The position numbers and the translations under genes were made by a program. Under the pieces are notes generated by a model. It searched no databases and was not told the DNA's origin. It worked only from the letters and a program-made list of their open reading frames with translations. This document shows, piece by piece, positions 1-6,293 of a stretch of DNA of 9,011 bases (positions are counted from its first letter, which is position 1; every line of letters begins with the position of its first letter). The DNA is from CAKSQL01 sp045606465. Its GTDB lineage: Bacteria > Bacillota > Clostridia > UBA1381. The stretch spans positions 1 to 9,011 of the forward strand of contig JAZURZ010000001.1 in NCBI GenBank assembly GCA_045606465.1, written 5' to 3'.

Positions 1-43
1 TGTTACCATTTTCGTCCTCAAGCATAATTATGTTATCTTCCAT
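1..43 (-). CDS. DUF1292-like small protein, N-terminal fragment (runs off the left edge)
   Basis: Fourteen codons are visible, reading MEDNIIMLEDENGN. An acidic N-terminus followed by an 'x-L-x-D-E-D/N-G-N' strand is typical of DUF1292 (YrzB-like) proteins. These are short acidic cytoplasmic Firmicutes proteins, usually 80-110 residues, of unknown biochemical role. The ATG is supported by a GGAGAGA ribosome site at 51-57, seven bases upstream, and by a good promoter at 77-105. The gene is transcribed away from the broken kdgK gene and has its own promoter, so it is probably a separate transcription unit. With so few residues the family call is tentative; that a coding start lies here is more certain. 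Confidence 0.55.
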   Translation of the reverse strand, partial: MEDNIIMLEDENGN

Positions 44-76
44 TTTTAAATCTCTCCATTCCTTATTAGTATGTAT

Positions 77-105
77 ATTTTATTATAAGGCTATTAATTT
101 GTCAA
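77..105 (-). promoter_or_regulatory. Promoter of the DUF1292-like gene
   Basis: On the minus strand a perfect -35 TTGACA (100-105) is followed, after exactly 17 bases, by TAAAAT (77-82). A second TATAAT-like hexamer (82-87) overlaps but would give only a 12-base spacer. The predicted transcript starts near base 70 and has a leader of about 27 bases containing the GGAGAGA site. It looks like a vegetative sigma-A promoter. Confidence 0.65.
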
Positions 106-147
106 CCATTATTTTAAAATTATCAGCATTAAAAGGAAGATAAAAAT

Positions 148-1362
148 TTATCTTTGAACTCGTCCCGAGCCATCACCGCCGACCAAGGCTTCAACGTCCT
201 GTCTTGAAACCAGATTAAAGTCCCCTGGAATTGTATGCTTAAGAGCTGATGCTGCAACTCCAAATTCAAGAGCATCTTTGAAGTTTTTGCCATCTAAAAA
301 TCCACAGATTGTACCTGATGCAAAACTGTCGCCACCGCCAACTCTGTCAACAATCGGAGAAATTCTATATTCTCTTGAATGATAAAATTCCTTTGTATCC
401 CTTGAATATATACATGCCGACCAACCATTGTCAGACGCAGAATGAGAAACCCTCAAAGATGAAATTACATACTCAAAATTAAACTTTTCCACCATCTGCT
501 TAAAAATATCCTCATATCCTGCAAGCTCCAACTCTCCGCTTGTTACATCAGTATTTCCAGGCTTAAAGCCAAGTACCTTTTTAGCGTCCTCTTCGTTGCC
601 TATGCAGATATCAACATATTTCATAAGATTTGTCATAATCTTCTGAGCCTTTTCACTTGACCAAAGCTTTTTTCTGAAATTTAAATCCACAGAAACCTTT
701 ACCCCATGCTTTTTGGCAGCCTTTAGGGTCACTTCTGTAAGCTCTGCTGCAGCATCTGATACAGCGGGAGTTATTCCTGTAAAATGAAACCAGTCAGTGC
801 CTTGGAAAATTTTGTCAAAATCAAAATCATCCGCTGTTGCAGTTGAAATTGAAGAATGTGCCCTGTCATATACTACATTTGACGCACGCATTGAAGCTCC
901 TGTCTCAAGAAAATATATTCCAAGACGTTCTCCGCCTCTTGCAATATTTTTTGTTTCTACATTCATTTTACGCAAAGCAGCAACTGCACACTCGCCTATT
1001 GGATTTTGGGGAACCTTTGTTACAAATTCTGCATCATGTCCATAGTTTGCGCATGACACTGCAACATTAGCCTCACCGCCTGTAGGCATCAGCTTTGCCT
1101 GAGGAAGAGGACCCTTTATGTCTTTGATTATTGTGGGGCCAAAAAGGTCAGCAGGGAAAATTTTTACAATATCCACACCCGATTCCATAGCGGTTATAAC
1201 CTCAGTAATGGTCATGCAGCCTGCCATATATGGCAAACGATAGCGCCCGCACAGCTTTGCAGTTTCTAAATTAAAGCCAGGGCTTACAATATAATTTGCG
1301 CCCGACAAAATAGCAATTCTTGCAGTTTCTGAATCCAGAACAGTTCCAGCTCCCAAAAGCAT
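148..1362 (-). pseudogene. kdgK: Chimeric reading frame: C-terminal part of KDPG aldolase fused in frame to N-terminally truncated 2-keto-3-deoxygluconate kinase
   Basis: The frame is open for 404 codons. The first ~96 residues are the middle of a KDPG/KHG aldolase: GAGTV, SPGF, the Schiff-base lysine in VKIFPA, and the phosphate-binding PTGG. The next ~308 residues are a PfkB-family KDG kinase starting at its sugar-binding GGEANVA motif, continuing through YFLETGASMRAS to the catalytic VGGGDSFASG loop and the usual C-terminus GDGSGRVQR. The aldolase lacks about 50 C-terminal residues and the kinase about 30 N-terminal ones, including its first strand. In intact genomes the two enzymes phosphorylate KDG and cleave KDPG to pyruvate and glyceraldehyde-3-phosphate, often from adjacent genes. 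The GG dipeptide shared by both motifs (about 1075-1080) marks the junction, suggesting a deletion between short repeats. The ATG at 1362 is internal to the aldolase and has no convincing ribosome site. The true start would be at 1560, beyond an amber codon. Neither enzyme is likely to be active. Confidence 0.8.
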
Positions 1363-1410
1363 TGAGCCGTCTGGATATCTTTTTGCAAGCTCTTCTATAA
1401 CCTTATGTGC

Positions 1411-1560
1411 CTAAGGGACAGTAAATGTAAGCTCTATAGAGGGATATCCTCCCTCAAGGCAAGCGTCTGCTATTTTAATTGCCTGCTCCGAGCTTTCGGC
1501 ACGAACTACTGCAACAAGACCCGCATCGGTAAGTTTGGTTAAAATTTTTTCCTTTTCCAT
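1411..1560 (-). pseudogene. eda: KDPG/KHG aldolase, N-terminal fragment ended by an in-frame amber codon
   Basis: This is the natural start of the aldolase that continues in the frame below 1411. ATG at 1558-1560 has an AAGGA ribosome site (1566-1570) five bases away. The 49 residues include the N-terminal helix, LVAVVRAES, and the catalytic glutamate in SIELTFTVP (Glu43, equivalent to E. coli Glu45 in its EVT motif). A TAG at 1411-1413 then interrupts the frame. Codons 51-66 beyond it (AHKVIEELAKRYPDGS) are normal aldolase sequence in the same frame and lead straight into the next ORF, so there is no frameshift, only one nonsense codon. TAG also ends the intact aroA and mazG genes here, so recoding is unlikely. 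A longer frame open back to 1665 is leader sequence, not protein. Confidence 0.8.
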
Positions 1561-1658
1561 ATTATTCCTTCTCATAAAATATATGCATGGCAAGACAGCC
1601 CAACAGCCAAAACTTTCCACTATTTTCATATACTTTAAATTTTGTTTTTTTAAAAAAA

Positions 1659-1689
1659 TTGACAAAATATCAACATTTACCTATATAAT
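1659..1689 (+). promoter_or_regulatory. Upstream promoter of the exonuclease gene (P1)
   Basis: A perfect TTGACA (1659-1664) is followed after 17 bases by TATATA (1682-1687); with a 19-base spacer the hexamer is TATAAT (1684-1689). It points toward the exonuclease gene, about 145 bases downstream, and overlaps the divergent eda promoter. Confidence 0.5.
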
Positions 1690-1716
1690 TATACCTTTAA
1701 AAGAAAACTTTGCCAA
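1688..1716 (-). promoter_or_regulatory. Promoter of the eda-kdgK locus
   Basis: The minus strand has TTGGCA (1711-1716), a 17-base spacer and a perfect TATAAT (1688-1693). Transcription would begin near 1681, giving a leader of roughly 120 bases before the eda ATG at 1560. The -10 element overlaps the -10 of a plus-strand promoter within a TATAATTATA palindrome at 1684-1693, so the two cannot easily be occupied together. Confidence 0.6.
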
Positions 1717-1762
1717 CCTATATTTTAAAATTGCTCCTTTTATTTACATTATTTTAAAAGCC

Positions 1763-1791
1763 TTGACTTTTTATCCTTTTTATTATAAAAT
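1763..1791 (+). promoter_or_regulatory. Proximal promoter of the exonuclease gene (P2)
   Basis: TTGACT (1763-1768) and TAAAAT (1786-1791) are separated by 17 bases. The start site would be near 1798, about 40 bases before the TTG codon. This is the closer of two candidate promoters. Apart from these promoters and the eda leader, I see nothing else in the 1561-1838 intergenic stretch. Confidence 0.5.
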
Positions 1792-1838
1792 ATTTGTCGG
1801 AATTTGTTTTTTAAATTATACATTTGAGGTGACATACA

Positions 1839-2465
1839 TTGAATTTTATTTCTATAGATTTTGAAACTGCAACATCTTTTCCATCAAGCATTTGCAGCAT
1901 GGGATTTTGTGTTGTGGAAGATAACAAGATTGTGTCAAAAAAGGAAATTTTGATACGTCCCGAGCCTTTTGAATTTAATGATTACAATATATTAATTCAT
2001 GGTATCACACCCGAGCTTGTGTGGGATAAACCAAGATTTTGCGACTTGTGGGACGATATTCTTCCCCTTGTGGAAAACAAGCTTATAGTAGCGCATAATG
2101 CATCCTTTGATGTGGGAGCTATGAGAGCCACATTGGATACTTTCGGGATAGAATATCCCACTTTTGACTACATCTGCACTGTCAAGCTGTCGCAAAAGGC
2201 ATATCCCGACCTTCCCAGCCACAAGCTCAATGCTATGGCAGAGGCTTTAGGGCTTTCCTTTAATCATCATCACGCAGGAGATGATGCATATATTTGTGCA
2301 GAACTTCTTTTAAGAATTATGAAGGATTTTAATCTTGAAACTTTAGAAGACATTGAAAATAAATTTGAAATAGGCATCGGCAAGATTTTCCCGGGATGCT
2401 ATATTCCCTGCACAAAATCTAAAAAAAGCAAGGCAAGAAAAGCTATCGCAAAAAAAGAGTCATAA
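1839..2465 (+). CDS. DEDDh-family 3'-5' exonuclease (DNA polymerase III epsilon-like)
   Basis: This 208-residue protein has all the acidic residues of the DnaQ-type exonuclease fold. Exo I is IDFET with Asp7 and Glu9, Exo II is AHNASFD with Asp91, and Exo III is HHAGDDA with His144 and Asp149, the 'h' type. Two metal ions held by these residues hydrolyse nucleotides from 3' ends. The last ~16 residues are lysine-rich (KSKKSKARK), possibly helping nucleic-acid contact. There is no polymerase, helicase or BRCT domain, so this is a stand-alone nuclease of repair or RNA/DNA turnover whose substrate cannot be read from sequence. The start is TTG: a GAGGTGA ribosome site (1826-1832) lies six bases upstream, and an in-frame stop at 1830-1832 rules out an earlier start. 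The gene is single, with its own promoters and a strong terminator, and converges on the damaged locus to its right. Confidence 0.85.
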   Translation: MNFISIDFETATSFPSSICSMGFCVVEDNKIVSKKEILIRPEPFEFNDYNILIHGITPELVWDKPRFCDLWDDILPLVENKLIVAHNASFDVGAMRATLDTFGIEYPTFDYICTVKLSQKAYPDLPSHKLNAMAEALGLSFNHHHAGDDAYICAELLLRIMKDFNLETLEDIENKFEIGIGKIFPGCYIPCTKSKKSKARKAIAKKES

Positions 2466-2509
2466 AAATACTGCGGCAAAATTTTTTATTTTACCGCAGT
2501 ATTTTTTTT
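2464..2509. terminator. Bidirectional intrinsic terminator
   Basis: A stem with the core TACTGCGG (2469-2476) pairs with CCGCAGTA (2494-2501), extended by A-T pairs to about 13 bp. On the plus strand it is followed by eight T residues (2502-2509). On the minus strand the flanking A run gives a T5 tract. It lies between convergent genes and should stop transcripts from both sides. Confidence 0.85.
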
Positions 2510-2526
2510 GTTACGCAAGATAAATT

Positions 2527-3531
2527 TTAAAGCTCTATTTCAAAAGCCGCAAATTCATATGGATATAAAATACCATCTAAAACAACAGAATTTCCTTCTT
2601 TGTGTCCCTTGCAGTTTACAAATTTTATTTTTTCAAAATTCGCATTTATACAAATTTTTGCATTTTTAATTTTATCAGGGAAAATATTGCAAATTGCAAC
2701 TGATAAAGCCTTATCATTTTTCTTTGCTATAATATGAAGCTTTGGATAGTTTCCTCCTGAATGTACCAGCAAGCCATCGCCAGACAGCCATTTTATGCTA
2801 TCCTCAAGCTGTCTTCTCCTTGCATAGTGCTCACACCAGCCCCATTGTCCATCAACATCTTTTGCATCAAAAGGATAAAATAAAAATCTTTCTTTGCAAG
2901 CATTTTCATAGTGTATTGCACCGGGGAATGTTTTTTCACCCTTTTGATATTTAGTAATTAAAATAGCATTTTCTTTTGGAATATACTTAACAAAATTTCT
3001 CCATGGCGCCAAGCCCACATGAGTATCTTCCTTTATATAAATTTCTCTCGGTTCGCCCGTAAAATCCGCTATTTTGCTATTTTCATTTCCTTCAAAGGCC
3101 TCTATTCCTACGTCTATTCCTCTTTTTATTAATATTTTTGCGGCAGGTGCATCTATAATTGAGCCAAAGCGTAAATCTTCTTTTTTAATATAGCGTGCCT
3201 GCTCACCGAATATTATATTAACGCCGCCTTTTTCATAGCTTATAGGAAGTGAGTTTCTTACTGCAAAATGTATTTCAGGGTTATATAAATCATTTTGTAT
3301 AACATTTAATAAATCAGGAGTATCAGTATTGAGTTCTTCATTTTCTAAAATATGCATATGTGTGCATGGTTTTACGCCTATTGCCTTTTTATCTTTGAAT
3401 ATCTCCTCAATCTCTTTATAAAGAGGCAAATTCTCTTCATGCAAATCTATATATCCCGTCTCATAATCTGTGTCTGCCACATAATCCAGCATATATTTTA
3501 ATATTCCATCAGTGCTTTGGTCTGCACGCAA
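2527..3531 (-). pseudogene. C-terminal fragment of a large unrecognised protein, probably carbohydrate-active
   Basis: The frame is open for 334 codons, but its first codon is a TTG with no ribosome site. Sequence immediately upstream belongs to a transporter gene in another frame, so this looks like the tail of a longer protein whose front has been deleted. I do not recognise a named family with certainty. The first ~200 residues are rich in acidic and aromatic motifs (YIDLHEENLPLY, APWRNFVKYIP, WGWCEHYARRRQLEDSIKWL). The last ~90 look like a beta-sandwich ending in YPYEFAAFEIEL, an ending common in glycoside-hydrolase-like proteins. No signal peptide can be judged because the N-terminus is missing. 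No internal frameshift is visible, so the loss seems recent. A glycosidase or related sugar enzyme is my best guess at low confidence; truncation is more certain. Confidence 0.6.
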
Positions 3532-3727
3532 AAGAATATGGCACTACTTCGCCAGCAAAATTAAGCTTAAAGCCAGAAACCAAGATAAAGAAAATCAAAG
3601 CCACAAACGACGTCACTGCCGAAAAAAGCAATGTGTTTGGATTTTTACATTTTTCATTGCACTGCTTTGTTACTATACCTTGATAAGAACAAAAAAAGAC
3701 ATCCAGAAGAAGTAATAAGTATTGCAT
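3509..3727 (-). pseudogene. N-terminal fragment of a DMT/EamA-type membrane transporter
   Basis: The 72-codon frame begins MQYLLLLLDVFF and holds two clear hydrophobic helices (about residues 2-15 and 33-51). It then has a loop and the beginning of a third helix, VVPYSFA. This matches the N-terminus of drug/metabolite transporters, which normally have about 300 residues and ten helices. Around residue 65 (about base 3531) the transporter sequence ends and a foreign tail (CRPKH) leads to TGA. The downstream DNA continues as the hydrolase-like protein in a different frame. The ATG at 3725-3727 has a weak GGGGG ribosome site about seven bases upstream and a near-consensus promoter behind it, so the real start is retained. 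Two helices cannot form a transporter, so the product is almost certainly inactive. Confidence 0.7.
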
Positions 3728-3772
3728 AAAAATGCCCCCATTTTTTTAATTTTCCAAATTACACCGCGAGGA

Positions 3773-3801
3773 ATTATAACACATGTAAAAATGAAAGTCA
3801 A
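3773..3801 (-). promoter_or_regulatory. Promoter of the truncated transporter gene
   Basis: TTGACT (3796-3801), a 17-base spacer and a perfect TATAAT (3773-3778) lie on the minus strand. The start site would be near 3766, about 40 bases before the ATG at 3727. The -35 is only about 20 bases past the stop codon of the preceding P-loop/Asp23 gene, and no terminator hairpin is visible between them. This near-consensus promoter persists in front of a broken gene. Confidence 0.7.
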
Positions 3802-3819
3802 GCACTTAAAATAAAAAAA

Positions 3820-4632
3820 TTATAGTTTTATTTTCTTTATATTAACGTCAACTTTTCTCACATTTACCGAGGTATGATAATCAACACTTTTTATTATTAT
3901 CTGCTGAAGTTTTTTTGCAATTTCCATAATGTTACAGCCATAACAAACTGTAATAAAAATTGAGATTTGTGCGCCATCCGAAGTGTTACTGACAACCACA
4001 GAGTTTACTCTTTCTACTCCTTCAATTTTTCCCGCCTCAAAGCTTGCAATATTGCTCACAACACTGTCTGAAATTGTGTATTCTCCCATATAGCTAAATG
4101 TAGGACGCACTATTGATTTATCCTCCGTCATAGCAGCAGTTTTCCCAAAGCTTTTTTTAATATATCTTAAAGGGTGAAGAAAGTATCCCGAAAAGTCCTG
4201 CTTAATTTCAAAAACAGGGACAGGAATTACATGCTTACCCTCTTTTGTTCTCATTCTTATTGCCTCGTCCATCTCCTCTTTGGTTGCAACATCTTCTATT
4301 TTTATTATTTTTGATATGGGTTCAATTTCCAACTGCTTTGCAATTCTTTCGGTCATTGCAAAGGAGGTCCCCAAAATAATTATTTTTTCTAATTTATTTT
4401 CTTTTATAGCCATCTTTACATCATTGATATGCTCCTGGCGTGTAAATAACGCACGACGCACTGCTGCAAGCTTAGTAGATTCTTTTTTTGCAGAATAACC
4501 TGCAAGAACCTTATTTTTAGAAATTAAAAGACCATCGTCTATTATTGCATCCGCTCCAAGCTCGTTTGCTATTGTTACCGAGCGATGGCTCTTTCCCGTT
4601 CCGCTCGGGCCTATAAACGCAATTACTTCCAT
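3820..4632 (-). CDS. Two-domain protein: P-loop NTPase joined to an Asp23/Gls24 domain
   Basis: The 270 residues fall into two parts. The N-terminus carries a textbook Walker A loop, GPSGTGKS (residues 8-15), followed by a candidate Walker B-like IIDDG (30-34) and an alternating alpha/beta pattern to about residue 125. It resembles small nucleotide kinases or ATPases and should bind ATP or GTP. After a linker containing a PVPVFEI stretch, residues ~180-270 match the Asp23/Gls24 fold: 'YTISDSVVSNIASFEAGKIEGV', then a strand, a 'VCYGCNIMEIAKKLQ' helix and a final VDVNIKKI strand. Asp23 proteins are known from cell-envelope stress and membrane association in Firmicutes; the role of this fusion is not known to me. 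There is no signal peptide or membrane helix. ATG at 4630-4632 has a GAAAGGG site 11 bases upstream. It lies 36 bases after rqcP and is probably co-transcribed with it. Confidence 0.8.
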   Translation of the reverse strand: MEVIAFIGPSGTGKSHRSVTIANELGADAIIDDGLLISKNKVLAGYSAKKESTKLAAVRRALFTRQEHINDVKMAIKENKLEKIIILGTSFAMTERIAKQLEIEPISKIIKIEDVATKEEMDEAIRMRTKEGKHVIPVPVFEIKQDFSGYFLHPLRYIKKSFGKTAAMTEDKSIVRPTFSYMGEYTISDSVVSNIASFEAGKIEGVERVNSVVVSNTSDGAQISIFITVCYGCNIMEIAKKLQQIIIKSVDYHTSVNVRKVDVNIKKIKL

Positions 4633-4668
4633 ACTATTTTTTGCCCTTTCATAAAATAAAACTGTTTT

Positions 4669-4914
4669 TTAGCTATCCAACACTCTATATAAAAGAGCGG
4701 CGTCGTTTTTTAATACATGCTCTTTTATGTCGGCAACCTCTACCTTTATTATTCTCTCTCCCATGGTTATTTCAATTATATCTCCCTCTTTTACATCATA
4801 GGATGCCTTGACAATTTTACCATTGCATGATATTCTTCCCGCATCGCATGCTTCATTTGCAATTGTGCGACGTTTTATAAGGCGTGATACCTTTAAAAAT
4901 TTATCTATTCTCAT
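4669..4914 (-). CDS. rqcP: S4-domain RNA-binding protein of ribosome-associated quality control (RqcP/YabO type)
   Basis: This 81-residue protein is little more than one S4 RNA-binding domain. It begins MRIDKFLKVSRLIKRRT and continues with ACDAGRISCNGKIVKASYDVKEGDIIEI (residues ~23-50), the usual helix-turn plus beta pattern with conserved basic residues. In Bacillus the RqcP/YabO protein binds obstructed 50S subunits with RqcH and helps add C-terminal alanine tails to stalled nascent chains. Length matches the family. ATG at 4912-4914 has an AAAGG site (4925-4929) ten bases upstream. No promoter is seen between the hup terminator and this start, so expression probably depends on read-through from hup. 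Its position just after mazG and hup agrees with the yabN-yabO order in Bacillus. A general heat-shock S4 protein (Hsp15-like) is the alternative, but size and context favour RqcP. Confidence 0.85.
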   Translation of the reverse strand: MRIDKFLKVSRLIKRRTIANEACDAGRISCNGKIVKASYDVKEGDIIEITMGERIIKVEVADIKEHVLKNDAALLYRVLDS

Positions 4915-4945
4915 TAATTTAAAACCTTTCTTTATTTTTTAGATA

Positions 4946-4981
4946 CACAAAAACGGGAACCTTATGAAAAAGCTCCCGTTT
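4946..4981 (-). terminator. Intrinsic terminator after hup
   Basis: On the minus strand AAACGGGA (4974-4981) pairs with TCCCGTTT (4951-4958), extended by a few further pairs including G-U. The stem is followed by TTTTTGTGT. It would end most hup transcripts and set a lower level for rqcP and the P-loop/Asp23 gene downstream. Confidence 0.8.
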
Positions 4982-5001
4982 ATGCCATCTGAACCAAAAA
5001 A

Positions 5002-5277
5002 TTATTTGTTTACAGCATCCTTCAATGCTCTGCCTGCCTTGAACGCAGGTGACTTTGAAGCAGCAATCTTAATAGCTTCACCTGTTCTGGGGTTCTTTCC
5101 GGTTCTTGCTCCTCTTTCTCTAACCTCGAAAGTACCAAAGCCAACCAACTGAACCTTGTCGCCATCAACCAATGCATTTGTGATTGCTTCGATTACAGCG
5201 TTAACTGCTTTTTCGGTATCCTTCTTTGTCATTTCGGTCTTTCCCATAACAGCTGCAACTAATTCGCTCTTGTTCAT
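5002..5277 (-). CDS. hup: HU-family histone-like DNA-binding protein
   Basis: The 91-residue product is the normal HU length. Helices 1-2 (MNKSELVAAV ... KAVNAVIEAITNAL) form the dimer core. Residues 46-66 hold the family signature GFGTFEVRERGARTGKNPRTG. Its Pro63-containing KNPRTG tip inserts into the DNA minor groove and bends it. HU organises the nucleoid and assists replication and repair. ATG at 5275-5277 has a strong GGAGG site (5285-5289) seven bases upstream, and the gene has its own consensus-like promoter and terminator, as expected for an abundant protein. It sits between mazG and rqcP, an arrangement common in Clostridia. IHF is the only real alternative and is not expected in this kind of organism. 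Confidence 0.95.
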   Translation of the reverse strand: MNKSELVAAVMGKTEMTKKDTEKAVNAVIEAITNALVDGDKVQLVGFGTFEVRERGARTGKNPRTGEAIKIAASKSPAFKAGRALKDAVNK

Positions 5278-5349
5278 TGTTATTCCTCCAATAAGTTAAA
5301 TTATTTTTTAAAGGACATACACATTACCCTATATATCCCACTACATCTA

Positions 5350-5378
5350 ATTGTATCCTCAAATTCTTAAAATGTCAA
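5350..5378 (-). promoter_or_regulatory. Promoter of hup
   Basis: A perfect TTGACA (5373-5378), a 17-base spacer and TACAAT (5350-5355) lie on the minus strand. The start site near 5343 gives a leader of about 66 bases ending in the GGAGG site. This is among the strongest promoters in the window, fitting high HU expression. Confidence 0.8.
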
Positions 5379-5428
5379 TACTTTCTTTAAAAATTATTTG
5401 CATATTTTGAATATTTTATCACTTTTTA

Positions 5429-6208
5429 CTATTTTTTCTTCACTTTTTTCCACAATTCGTCCATTTTTTGGGGCGAAAGCGATGAAAAATCCTCTCCGCT
5501 TGATATTGCAAGCTCCTCCATTTTTGCAAATCTTTTTATAAATTTATCGGTTGCATCTGCAAGAGCTATCTCAGGAGTAAGCTTTAAAAAGCGTCCCAGA
5601 TTAACCACGCTGAATAAAAGGTCACCATATTCTTCGGAAATTTTTTCCTTTTTTTGTTGTGACATCGCTTCTTTTAGCTCAGTTTTTTCTTCTTCAATTT
5701 TTTCTATAACTCCCGATACATCATCCCAATCAAAGCCACACGCCGATGCCTTTTTTTGTACCTTTTCAGCACGCATAAGAGCAGGCAGGCTATGAGGCAC
5801 ATCATTTAAAAGGTCGGTATTGGTTTTTAACCCTTTTTCCTTTTTCTTATTCTTTTCCCAGGTTCCGAGGGCATCTTCTTCAGACGCCGCTTTATCCTCA
5901 CCGAAAACATGGCTGTGGCGAGTTATAAGTTTTGTGCAAAGCTCTCTTAAAATATCGTCAAAGTCAAAGGCACCACGTTCTTTTGCTATTGTAGCATGAA
6001 ATGCAACCTGCAACAAAACATCGCCTAACTCATTGGAAAATGCCGCATCGTCGCTGCTATTGAGTGCATCTATTGCCTCGTAAACCTCTTCAATCATGCT
6101 TTTTTTAATGCTTTCATGAGTCTGAACTCTGTCCCACGGGCAGCCATTTTCTCCTCTTAATACCCTTAAAATTTCCAACAAATCTTCTATTGTATATTTT
6201 TTCTCCAT
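5429..6208 (-). CDS. mazG: Nucleoside triphosphate pyrophosphohydrolase MazG
   Basis: The 259-residue protein has two tandem MazG units, as in E. coli MazG (263 residues). The first begins LRGENGCPWDRVQTHES (residues 18-33). Its metal-binding EEVYE helix (40-44) and ELGDVLLQ (60-67) form the EExxE...ExxD active site that cleaves NTPs or dNTPs to the monophosphate and pyrophosphate, removing damaged or aberrant nucleotides. The second unit has EEEKTELKEA (172-181) and SEEYGDLLFSVVNLGR (191-206). It lacks the N-terminal methylase domain present in Bacillus YabN. ATG at 6206-6208 follows an A/G-rich GAAAGGAAAAGG stretch that supplies the ribosome site. The gene follows aroA by 85 bases with no clear terminator or promoter, so the two may be co-transcribed. 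It ends with TAG. Confidence 0.93.
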   Translation of the reverse strand: MEKKYTIEDLLEILRVLRGENGCPWDRVQTHESIKKSMIEEVYEAIDALNSSDDAAFSNELGDVLLQVAFHATIAKERGAFDFDDILRELCTKLITRHSHVFGEDKAASEEDALGTWEKNKKKEKGLKTNTDLLNDVPHSLPALMRAEKVQKKASACGFDWDDVSGVIEKIEEEKTELKEAMSQQKKEKISEEYGDLLFSVVNLGRFLKLTPEIALADATDKFIKRFAKMEELAISSGEDFSSLSPQKMDELWKKVKKK

Positions 6209-6293
6209 TGCCTTTTCCTTTCTGCAGTATCATGCCAAATTTCCTTTTAAAACCGTTAAACCTTTGAATCTTTGATGATTACTCTTTTTTTAG

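Noticed and set aside
137..154. Palindrome AAGATAAA/TTTATCTT at the kdgK stop codon as a terminator
   Set aside because: It is almost all A-T with a two-base loop and lacks a GC stem, so termination is doubtful.
1411..1413. Possible stop-codon reassignment (TAG as sense)
   Set aside because: aroA and mazG both end at TAG exactly where their families end, so TAG acts as a stop in this genome.
1561..1665. N-terminal extension of the aldolase frame to 1665
   Set aside because: The extra residues do not resemble aldolase, and a good ribosome site precedes the ATG at 1560.
1535..1864. Plus-strand 109-codon frame before the exonuclease
   Set aside because: It is AT-rich, lies over promoters and the eda leader, and has no ribosome site or recognisable protein pattern.
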